Shown in pieces: positions 43,929 to 51,337 of a DNA stretch of 64,000 bases (positions are counted from its first letter, which is position 1; each line of letters begins with the position of its first letter). Both the position numbers and the translations under genes were made by a program. The notes beneath the pieces are model-generated. The model was not told the origin of the DNA and did not search any database. It worked only from the letters and a program-made list of their open reading frames with translations. The stretch spans positions 942,501 through 1,006,500 of the forward strand of contig CP127080.1 in the NCBI GenBank assembly GCA_030252795.1, written 5' to 3'. Source of the stretch: Porticoccaceae bacterium LTM1. Its GTDB lineage: Bacteria > Pseudomonadota > Gammaproteobacteria > Pseudomonadales > Porticoccaceae.

Positions 43929-44003
43929 GTCTTCCCCGCGAAAGCGGGGATCCATTGCGAATAGTGACCGACAAACCTGGATTCCCGCCTGCGCGGGAAT
44001 GAC
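43929..44003. repeat. Pair of opposed REP-like units
   Basis: Units cgtcttccccgcgaaagcgg (43929) and ggattcccgcctgcgcggga (43979) face each other across 26 bases, a BIME-like arrangement before the SIMPL operon terminator. Confidence 0.7.
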
Positions 44004-44022
44004 GGAGACGTTTTTTACACGC

Positions 44023-44046
44023 AAAAAAAGCCCCCGAACGGGGGCT
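44023..44046 (-). terminator. Minus-strand terminator of the blaI-SIMPL operon
   Basis: Minus strand: agcccccgttcgggggct followed by seven T, 37 bases after the SIMPL stop codon. Confidence 0.9.
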
Positions 44047-44082
44047 GAACAGGCTTGGATGGATGCCTGAGTGGAGCAATAG

Positions 44083-44811
44083 CTATTGCTCCAAATAAAA
44101 CACTGCGCTGATGTATCCGTATACTTTCTGTTTTGAAATCGTTAGTCGTGAATAGCTGTTATGTGGCTTCATAGGAGCATCCATCAACAAGTTTCTTTCC
44201 GCGAGGTGGTAATAGTTTCCCTGAGTACTAAATCTCTCCTCGGATATTTGATAAATTTTCCCAAGTTTTACCCCAAACCCCTTCGCCATTCTCTGGGCGT
44301 TCTCTCTAGCATTGAGAATCGCTTTTTGCTGGGCTTGCTGTTGTAGTGTGTCTCTGTTGTCAAAGTCCAGAAGTGTGGAATCAAACGTTGAGATCCCTGA
44401 TTCAACGAGGGCATGGATTAAGGCACCATATTTATCAAGAACTCGTAACTTCAGCTCGACAGAACGGCTAACGCGCTCACCAAGATAGATTCTCTCACCA
44501 TCCTTGTATTCATAATCAGGCCGGATTCTTAGTTGTGTAGCACTCATGTCCTCATTCTTCACGCCATTATTGAGTGCGGCATCGATGGCATTGTTGGTGT
44601 GCTCGTCAACCCATTTCTTTGCTTCAGCAGCAGTTGCAGCAGTGTGAGTGATTGATAATTCCATCTGAATGTAATCCGGCATTGCCTCTACATAGCCTGA
44701 GCCGTTTGCCACCAGGTGTTCCTTGTCGCTCAGAGGATTAGCCAGCAACGTTGTAGGCAGGAGGGCTGCAAGAAGTAGTTGTCCTGCAAAGAAAAGCTTT
44801 TGAATGCACAT
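44083..44811 (-). CDS. Periplasmic SIMPL-domain (DUF541) protein
   Basis: 242 residues. A signal peptide (about 1-24, ending TTLLA) is followed by a SIMPL domain: VANGSGYVEAMPDYIQMELSI opening, KNEDMSATQLRIRPDYEY, and ARENAQRMAKGFGVKLGKI in the C-terminal half. SIMPL proteins are periplasmic or outer-membrane-facing proteins often tied to stress, with no fixed biochemical role. It starts 9 bases after the TonB-like gene and is the last gene of the blaI operon. Confidence 0.87.
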   Translation of the reverse strand: MCIQKLFFAGQLLLAALLPTTLLANPLSDKEHLVANGSGYVEAMPDYIQMELSITHTAATAAEAKKWVDEHTNNAIDAALNNGVKNEDMSATQLRIRPDYEYKDGERIYLGERVSRSVELKLRVLDKYGALIHALVESGISTFDSTLLDFDNRDTLQQQAQQKAILNARENAQRMAKGFGVKLGKIYQISEERFSTQGNYYHLAERNLLMDAPMKPHNSYSRLTISKQKVYGYISAVFYLEQ

Positions 44812-44820
44812 CTCAACCTC

Positions 44821-45465
44821 CTACTTTTCCAGCTCAAAGGTGATACGTTGAGTGATGTCCTGTGTGCCGATGGCGGTTCCTTCCACTTTTTCGGGGCGAT
44901 ACCGCCATTTGCGAACAGCTTGAATAGCAGCCGAATCAAAGATGCGTGCTGGTTTCGATTCGATGATTCGAATATTGGTGGTGGTACCGGTAGGAGTGAT
45001 ATCAAAAATAACATCAACATAGCCTTCCTGGTTTCTTTGAAGAGCTACCTCTGGATAGCGAGGTGCGACATTTGAAATGGCAACTACGCCATTACCCGCA
45101 CCATAAGGTCCAACAATGCCCTGGCCAAATCCACTGGGGCTGAAGCTGCTTTTTCCGGAAGTAAAAGGGGAGATCTCTTGGGTGACAGGGGTAAGAGAGA
45201 TCGCTGTTGGTTCAAAAATACTTTCGGCCCTGGCAGTTGGAGGTTGCAGAATTACTTTTTCCGGTTTTGTATTTTTCTTGACTTCAGGAGGGCCAAGAGA
45301 ATTCATATCGAAATAGATGTCCGCAATTGTAGGAGTATCCTCCAGAATAAAGCCATCCTGGGTTCTGATAAGTTGAGTCATAAGAATCAACAGGCAGGCA
45401 GTAACCATGATTGCAGGCACAATGCTGGCAAAAGAGCGATTGGATCTTTCCGAAAAAGTGCTCAT
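44821..45465 (-). CDS. TonB-family periplasm-spanning protein
   Basis: 214 residues. Cytoplasmic N-terminus, one membrane helix (about 14-32: IVPAIMVTACLLILMTQLI), a linker rather poor in the Pro-Lys repeats usual for TonB, and a TonB C-terminal domain (about 130-213: ISNVAPRYPEVALQRNQEGYVDVIF, ARIFDSAAIQAVRKWRYRP). No ExbB or ExbD genes accompany it. It is part of the blaI-blaR1 operon and shares its C-terminal domain type with the upstream M56 protein. Confidence 0.88.
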   Translation of the reverse strand: MSTFSERSNRSFASIVPAIMVTACLLILMTQLIRTQDGFILEDTPTIADIYFDMNSLGPPEVKKNTKPEKVILQPPTARAESIFEPTAISLTPVTQEISPFTSGKSSFSPSGFGQGIVGPYGAGNGVVAISNVAPRYPEVALQRNQEGYVDVIFDITPTGTTTNIRIIESKPARIFDSAAIQAVRKWRYRPEKVEGTAIGTQDITQRITFELEK

Positions 45466-45574
45466 CTAAATACTCCTTTTAGTATTTTCAGGGTGCAGTG
45501 ACCCATCAGTGGTGTTGCCACATATCTTTTTTACTAATCAGGGTTTTGTGAAGGGCTCTGGTCAGAGCCGGATT

Positions 45575-47092
45575 TCATCGTCGTCGATGATTCTTTTCTT
45601 CCATTCGAAAGATGATCTGATTGGTAATACCCTCGAAAACAACGGGTGTTCCATGGTCATTTTGTGGTGGGTATTTCATTTGTCGAACAGCGTGAAGGGC
45701 AGCTTTATCAAAAATATTCGCGGGAGTTGCGTTAATGATATTTACATTGGATACCGAGCCATCAGCCTCCACGTCATAGCGGACTGTAACTTTGCCTTCT
45801 ATACCAAGTGACTCGGCTCGATAAGGATATTTTGGCAATACCATGTGGGTAGGTTCTGGTAATTGAGGCTGAGTGGGAAATTGGTTGATTTCTGGAGTTG
45901 GTAACGCAATGGATGGCTTACTCAGGCCGGGGTTTGTTACCGAAGGCTCTATGTTGTAGCTGTACGATGCTGCCACCTTAATCGTTGGTTCTAATTCTGA
46001 AGGAGCAATGTATGTGATGGGCTTTATTTCGACAGTAGTTGAACCTGGCTCGCTCTTCACTTCAGGCACCGGGGTTGGTTCTGCGGCTTTTGACAGAATA
46101 ATCCACTCATAGTCGGAAATGTTTTCAAGCCATTTTTTCGCCTGCTCTTCAATAGCGGTAGCCTTGAGTGCAGCCAGCGGCACCAACATAGCGGTAAAGA
46201 TCAAAGTGATTGCAGTTCTTACCTTTCCATTAATTGGCTGGTGTGAGATTTGTTCGTCCAGCAAGCTGCGGATACGGTGATAGAGTCCGGCACGTTGCTT
46301 GAAGGCCGCGACAGCAAAGCCACAGTGCCTATCCTGGGTGATAGCCATCAGTTGTTCGGCATATTCATAGCCGGGAATATTCAACTCCAAAACCTGGTCG
46401 TCGCAGGCATTTTCTGCCAGATACTCCAGCCAACTCCACAGCCACCATACCCATGGCAAAAACCAGAACAGTGAACAGATGATGCGGCCAACAACCGCAG
46501 TTGGCCAGTCAAAGCGTTTTACATGAGCCAGCTCATGGGCCATCACAGCGGTGATGCATGCAGTAGGGCGCTGCAGAATATCGACAGGCAGAACAACCGT
46601 AGGGCGTCTCAGCCCAAAGGCAAATGGTGGCATCACTTGTTCAGTGGTTTTTAATTGAATATGCCGGGAAATTACCAGCTTGCCGCGTAGGTCAGAGAGA
46701 ATTTCCAGCGCGCTTGGGTCTTCCACATCGCTCAGGTTATTTCGCAGGCGAATCACACTGGTTAAATCTGCCGCCAATTTAATCAGGATTAATACAACAC
46801 CTGCTGCGTAAATAGAAACAATCCAGGACAGCAGAGGAGACAGGCTTACTGTACTGCCGCTGTCTGTTTGAGTGCCCCAAGAGGCGGGTAATAATTGCAA
46901 AGGAGTTGCGGGAACCAGATTGTTAAGCAGAGGGATCAAAGGCAAGCAGACAAATGCACAGAGCATTAACCAGTGGCGAGTGCTTGCCGATTGGCTGCGG
47001 CATAAATGAACGACAGTACCGATTAGAACAACTATCAGTGTTGGTCTCAGTATTAATAGGTCTATCCAGTGAAATACTGATACTGCGTTCAT
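45575..47092 (-). CDS. BlaR1/MecR1-like M56 metalloprotease fused to a TonB C-terminal domain
   Basis: 505 residues. Several membrane helices and an M56 gluzincin domain with AVMAHELAHVKRFDW (HExxH) at about 200-215, a further helix near 295, then a Pro-rich periplasmic linker and a TonB C-terminal domain (about 420-500: MVLPKYPYRAESLGIEGKV, ANIFDKAALHAVRQMKYPP). M56 proteins of this kind cleave BlaI/MecI repressors when their outer domain is triggered. Here the sensor position is taken by a TonB domain instead of a penicillin-binding domain, so the trigger may come from an outer-membrane partner; this last point is inference. It starts 12 bases after blaI. Confidence 0.88.
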   Translation of the reverse strand: MNAVSVFHWIDLLILRPTLIVVLIGTVVHLCRSQSASTRHWLMLCAFVCLPLIPLLNNLVPATPLQLLPASWGTQTDSGSTVSLSPLLSWIVSIYAAGVVLILIKLAADLTSVIRLRNNLSDVEDPSALEILSDLRGKLVISRHIQLKTTEQVMPPFAFGLRRPTVVLPVDILQRPTACITAVMAHELAHVKRFDWPTAVVGRIICSLFWFLPWVWWLWSWLEYLAENACDDQVLELNIPGYEYAEQLMAITQDRHCGFAVAAFKQRAGLYHRIRSLLDEQISHQPINGKVRTAITLIFTAMLVPLAALKATAIEEQAKKWLENISDYEWIILSKAAEPTPVPEVKSEPGSTTVEIKPITYIAPSELEPTIKVAASYSYNIEPSVTNPGLSKPSIALPTPEINQFPTQPQLPEPTHMVLPKYPYRAESLGIEGKVTVRYDVEADGSVSNVNIINATPANIFDKAALHAVRQMKYPPQNDHGTPVVFEGITNQIIFRMEEKNHRRR

Positions 47093-47104
47093 AGTCAGGT
47101 CCTC

Positions 47105-47503
47105 TTAACGAGCTTCCTTGTTTTTCTGTCTCGCCCTGGCAATCCGCTCTTCCAGATCTGCCAGTTCCTTGTCCGATAAGGTGTCGTTCTCCAGATCCAG
47201 CAAGGTGTTTACCGCCGCTGCAGCGGAGCCGCCAAAGAAAGTTCGCAGCAGCCGCTTGATAGCTGATTCGGACGCCGTACTGTGTTCAACCGCCGGGCGA
47301 TAGATGTATTTGGCGCCTTCTTCGCGGTGCTCAATTAGCCCTTTTTGCTCCAGTTTGCTGAGCATAGCCCTTACTGCTGAGTAGCCAGGAGGGTTGGGCA
47401 GCGATTCCAGGACGTCCTGGGCGGAGGACTCCCCGCGTTGAAAGAGCGCATCCATAATCTGGCGCTCCCGTCGTGTAAGGCTGTTGTTTAGGTCTTTGGC
47501 CAT
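47105..47503 (-). CDS. BlaI/MecI-family transcriptional repressor
   Basis: 132 residues. Winged helix (about 8-80: LTRRERQIMDALFQRGESSAQDVLESL and GYSAVRAMLSKLEQKGLIEHREEGAKY) and a C-terminal dimerisation and cleavage region (LLRTFFGGSAAAAVNTLLD). First gene of the four-gene operon, followed by its cognate M56 protease. It probably binds the tagcatcatgcta dyad just upstream and represses its own operon until cleaved. Confidence 0.93.
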   Translation of the reverse strand: MAKDLNNSLTRRERQIMDALFQRGESSAQDVLESLPNPPGYSAVRAMLSKLEQKGLIEHREEGAKYIYRPAVEHSTASESAIKRLLRTFFGGSAAAAVNTLLDLENDTLSDKELADLEERIARARQKNKEAR

Positions 47504-47528
47504 TTTGATTCCCTGGGTGCTATTTTTT

Positions 47529-47541
47529 TAGCATCATGCTA
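47529..47541. promoter_or_regulatory. Candidate BlaI operator
   Basis: Perfect 13-bp dyad tagcatcatgcta followed by a half site (aatagca), 26 bases upstream of the blaI start. Position and symmetry fit autoregulation; the binding is inferred. Confidence 0.55.
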
Positions 47542-47693
47542 CAAAAATAGCATTATCGAAATTTCTGTCAAGAAAAACTTTCTTATCAGTATGAGATGCA
47601 AGTAGCGAATCCAGTGACCAAAACCACTGAAATTGTCATATAAGAGTCATGCTTTGTTATTAGGATGCCCCGTTCGCCTGACGGAGAAGAAAA

Positions 47694-49799
47694 ATGCCAA
47701 AGTGGTCATGGGTAAAATATAAGGAAATTATCTTTTCGGTAGCACTGTTTATTGTGCTGGACGCCGGGGTTTTGATTCTTAACTACTACACCTCTTTCCA
47801 AATCGCTAACGATGCCCACGCTATTGAGCTGGCCAGCCGTCAATCCACGCTGGCCGAAGAGATGCTGCATCGGCTTTATCAGGTTCGCGATGACGCGCAA
47901 GCCGGTGATGCAATGCCTTCATCTGTGGATCAGCTGGGTAAGCCGTTCAAGCAGTTTGACGAAGTACTCGATGGCTTTATTCACGGTGTAGCACTGATTG
48001 GTCGCGGCCTTGATCAGGATGCCCTGTTAACTGAAGCTGACTACTCCGGGGTGGGTGGTGAATCTTTAAGTAATGCCCAAAAAATCTGGCAGGAATATCG
48101 TGGCCTGGTGAGTAACGTGGTGTACTCCGGGTTTGATGATGACATGACCGCCAAGGATCTGTTGGACTCCACAAAAAAAGCGATTGCCTATGGTCGTGAA
48201 CATGGCGCTGAACTGGTGGATGCGGTACAAAACTTTGCTGGAAGCGTAGAGGATCGCGCCCAGCAAAAAGCTTCGCGCTTGAGAATGTTCCAGATGGTGG
48301 GTATTTCTCTTGCCGTTATTAACTTCTTTATCATCCTGTTTCACTTTATACGCAAACTCAGCCGCAGTGACCGCGCAGCTGAAACGGCGCGTCGAGAAAC
48401 CGAAGAAATTCTCGGTACCGTAAACGACGGTCTGTTTCTTCTCGATCGCAAAAGCAAAATAGGATCGCAATACTCGGCCAGTCTGACTCGTCTTTTTCAG
48501 CAAAAGAATCTCGCTGGAAGACCCTTCTTTGATTTGCTCTCCTCGATGGTGTCCGGAAAAGTGCTGGATACTGCCCGGGAATTTGTTGAGGTTCTGTTTG
48601 CCGAGCACGTAAACGCCGAGCTGATGGGGGATCTCAACCCGCTGGAGCAGGTGGAGCTGACCCTGATGCAAAACGATGGCCGTGTAGCTACGCGTATTGT
48701 GTCGTTCCGTTTTACCCCGGTTCGAGAAAACGGTGAATTGCTGCATCTGTTGGTGACGGTCGACGATATTACCGAGCAGGTTGAGCTGGCCCGTGAACTG
48801 GATCAGTTGAGGCAGGAAAATGCTCGTGAAGCAGATCTGCTTTTAAGTGCGGTACACGTTCAGGCCGAGCGTCTGGATCAATTGCTAGGTAGTGCCAATC
48901 GCTCAGTGCGAGATATCAACCGCATTTTGCAAATCCAGGGTGTAAGGGACGAGCAGCTGCGCGGCAAGGTGGATTCTATTTTCCGGATCGTTCACCGCCT
49001 TAAAGGAGAAGCGGCAGCAATTGAGCTTTCCATTCTGGAGACTCGTGCCCACCAGTTTGAAGATTTGCTGGTAAGGCTCAGAAACAGCGAAAGCCTCTCC
49101 GGAAATGACTTTCTGCCGGTGACAGTGGCACTTAACCATCTTTCTCGCGATTTGATTGCGCTGCAAACCCTGGCCGAGCGACTGGGTGGAGTTAGCACAA
49201 GGGAGTCGTCTCAAAACCCTGATAAAAAGCGCCTGCTGGAAGAAGAGCTGGTCACAGTTGCCCAGCAGGCAGCGCAGCAGGGCGGTAAGGATGTGGAGCT
49301 CGATATGGACCTGTTTGATGTCGAGTTGTTACCGAACAATTTCAGTGAAGATATTCGCGCTGAACTGATTCAACTAGTTCGCAATGCGGTGGTTCATGGT
49401 ATTGAAACCCGTGGCTCAAGGCAGCTTCAGGGCAAGCCAGTTGCCGGAGTAGTGCAATTGCTGACTGAAAAGCAGGGTGGTACGACACGAATAATTGTTC
49501 GTGACGATGGTCGCGGTATTGATTTAGGCACTATTCGAAAAAGACTGGCTGCCAGCGGTAAATGGAGTCATGAGCAGGTAAATCAGTTTACGCCAGCCGA
49601 GTTAATCCGCTTCCTGTTTTCGCCCGGTTTTTCCACCGTAGATGAGGAAAACAATTTAGCCGGGCGAGGTGTTGGTCTCGACTATGTGAAACAGCAAGTG
49701 GAAAGTCGTGGCGGTCGTCTGACCCTGAAGGCCAAGCGCGGCCAATTTACCGAGTTTTGTATGACAGTGCCGGTCAATCAGACCGTTGCTGTTTCCTGA
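47694..49799 (+). CDS. Membrane CheA-like histidine kinase with Hpt and PAS, no CheW domain
   Basis: 701 residues. Membrane helices at about 12-29 and 199-219 enclose a helical periplasmic sensor that starts like PilJ-type N-domains (AIELASRQSTLAEEML). A PAS-like domain covers about 235-360. An Hpt helix has the phosphoacceptor His434 (IVHRLKGEAAAIEL), and an ATPase domain shows the N-box LVRNAVVHGIE, DDGRGID and GRGVGLDYV near 669-677. The protein ends after the ATPase, so the P5/CheW-like domain of CheA is missing. CheY and CheX genes follow in one operon, suggesting a stand-alone phosphorelay. Confidence 0.87.
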   Translation: MPKWSWVKYKEIIFSVALFIVLDAGVLILNYYTSFQIANDAHAIELASRQSTLAEEMLHRLYQVRDDAQAGDAMPSSVDQLGKPFKQFDEVLDGFIHGVALIGRGLDQDALLTEADYSGVGGESLSNAQKIWQEYRGLVSNVVYSGFDDDMTAKDLLDSTKKAIAYGREHGAELVDAVQNFAGSVEDRAQQKASRLRMFQMVGISLAVINFFIILFHFIRKLSRSDRAAETARRETEEILGTVNDGLFLLDRKSKIGSQYSASLTRLFQQKNLAGRPFFDLLSSMVSGKVLDTAREFVEVLFAEHVNAELMGDLNPLEQVELTLMQNDGRVATRIVSFRFTPVRENGELLHLLVTVDDITEQVELARELDQLRQENAREADLLLSAVHVQAERLDQLLGSANRSVRDINRILQIQGVRDEQLRGKVDSIFRIVHRLKGEAAAIELSILETRAHQFEDLLVRLRNSESLSGNDFLPVTVALNHLSRDLIALQTLAERLGGVSTRESSQNPDKKRLLEEELVTVAQQAAQQGGKDVELDMDLFDVELLPNNFSEDIRAELIQLVRNAVVHGIETRGSRQLQGKPVAGVVQLLTEKQGGTTRIIVRDDGRGIDLGTIRKRLAASGKWSHEQVNQFTPAELIRFLFSPGFSTVDEENNLAGRGVGLDYVKQQVESRGGRLTLKAKRGQFTEFCMTVPVNQTVAVS

Positions 49800-49814
49800 A
49801 GCAAGGAATAGTCG

Positions 49815-50174
49815 ATGAAGTTAATGATTGTGGATGACTCCATGGTGATCCGTCGAAAAATCGAACGGGTTCATCAGCTGCCGGTAGAGAAAGTGGTGCA
49901 GGCAGAAAATGGTCACGAGGCGGTTGCAGTCTGTCGCCGGGAATTGCCGGATGTGGTAACGATGGACCTTACCATGCCACATATGGATGGGGTTGAGTGC
50001 GTCAAACGTCTGGTAGAGATTAAACCGGATATTCGTGTGTTGGTGATCTCCGCTTTGGCAGACAAGCACACCGCCATTCAGGCGATCAAGAATGGGGCCA
50101 GGGGGTTCCTGTGCAAACCTTTTTCAGAAGACGCGCTTAATGGCGCATTACAAAAATTACTGGCGGGGAACTGA
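49815..50174 (+). CDS. CheY-like single-domain response regulator
   Basis: 119 residues. Acidic pair D7/D8 (IVDDS), phosphoacceptor D51 (VVTMDLTMPHMDG), Ser79 (VISAL) and K101 (FLCKPF) are all present; there is no output domain. The gene begins 15 bases after the kinase and ends 2 bases before the CheX-like gene. It is probably phosphorylated by the upstream kinase and dephosphorylated by CheX. Confidence 0.93.
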   Translation: MKLMIVDDSMVIRRKIERVHQLPVEKVVQAENGHEAVAVCRRELPDVVTMDLTMPHMDGVECVKRLVEIKPDIRVLVISALADKHTAIQAIKNGARGFLCKPFSEDALNGALQKLLAGN

Positions 50175-50176
50175 GA

Positions 50177-50623
50177 GTGACTGAAGCTGATATTCAGGTC
50201 TTTATTGATGGTGTTAAGCGATACTTTGAAAATTCGGTCAGTCTGGCTGCTCAGGTTTCTACCCCATATCTGGTTAACTCCACCGAAGCTCCCGCCGAAG
50301 ACTTCACGGGCATTATCGGGGTTTCCGGTGGTCGCAAAGGTTGCGTGTATTTCACCGCACCCAGAGCCATGTTGCAGCACCTGCTGCTGGGGCTTGGCGA
50401 ACCAATCGTAAACAGTGAGCTGATGCGGGATCTGGTGGGTGAAGTGGCCAATACTATCAGTGGCAACGCCCGCGCAGTGTATGGCAGTGACTTTATGATC
50501 TCGGTGCCGGTAGTGGTGCAAGGAAGACCAGAAAATCTGCAACTGCCCAAGCAGCTGAAGGCATTTGTGATTCCGTTCCAGTGGCAGAGTTACTCGGCGA
50601 CTTTGGTGGTTTGTCTGGAGTGA
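50177..50623 (+). CDS. CheX-like CheY-P phosphatase
   Basis: 148 residues, starting at GTG 50177. CheX fold: FTGIIGVSGGRKGCVYFTAP and the catalytic-helix region ELMRDLVGEVANTISGNAR, where Glu and Asn are expected to attack the CheY phosphate. It closes a kinase-CheY-CheX operon. The last 67 bases have a diverged second copy at 53258-53324, downstream of the next two genes. Confidence 0.88.
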   Translation: MTEADIQVFIDGVKRYFENSVSLAAQVSTPYLVNSTEAPAEDFTGIIGVSGGRKGCVYFTAPRAMLQHLLLGLGEPIVNSELMRDLVGEVANTISGNARAVYGSDFMISVPVVVQGRPENLQLPKQLKAFVIPFQWQSYSATLVVCLE

Positions 50624-50781
50624 TTTGGTATCCGATCCCTGATAGGGAAACTTTTGACCCCTTCTGGGTTGAAAATGTGCTCTTATCAGTGCGCTATTTC
50701 GCCAATTCAATAATGCTTGCATGGTATGGGAAGTCTGCCTAGTATTGGACGCTCGACTCCAATAAAACCAGAGGATCGTTT

Positions 50782-51267
50782 ATGAAAACAACAATAACTT
50801 TTGCTGTGGCGCTATTGGCAGCTGCGGTATCAACTGGTGCGGTTGCTGCAAACGGTCCAGCAGGCTCAGGCCCTAATCCATATGTCGATTGCGGTATCGG
50901 TGCTGCACTGTTCCCCAATACCCATTGGGCAGCCGTAACCTCAAACGTTACTTGGGATGTTGGTACTACAGCAATCATCTCGGCAACCGCCAGTCCTGAA
51001 ACCTGCAGTGGGAAAAATGTAAAGGCGGCAGCCTTTATTCTCGATACTTATGAGACTCTGGCTGAAGAGACTGCACGTGGTAAAGGTGAGCATCTGGTCT
51101 CCCTGATGAATATCATGGAAGTTGAAGACGAAAAACGTACTGCACTGGTATCTCAGGTTCGTGCTGGTATGGCGGTAACTGTCTCTGGCGAAGACTATGA
51201 CAATATGAATCGCCTGGACAAGGCCAAAAGCTACTACGCATTGATGATGACTGCAGTAAACAGCTAA
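50782..51267 (+). CDS. DUF3015 periplasmic protein
   Basis: 161 residues. Signal peptide (about 1-23, ending GAVA), then NPYVDCGIGAALFPNTHWAAVTSN and SPETCSGK, the two-cysteine core of DUF3015. The function is unknown. The gene has its own ribosome site (cagagga) and comes right before a DUF4105 gene. The pair is bounded downstream by a partial copy of cheX. Confidence 0.85.
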   Translation: MKTTITFAVALLAAAVSTGAVAANGPAGSGPNPYVDCGIGAALFPNTHWAAVTSNVTWDVGTTAIISATASPETCSGKNVKAAAFILDTYETLAEETARGKGEHLVSLMNIMEVEDEKRTALVSQVRAGMAVTVSGEDYDNMNRLDKAKSYYALMMTAVNS

Positions 51268-51337
51268 TGGCTGAAAGTGACTGCCAAAACTTTTGGCAGT
51301 CACTTCTCTCTATATCCTTTTCTCTGGTTGCCCTGTT

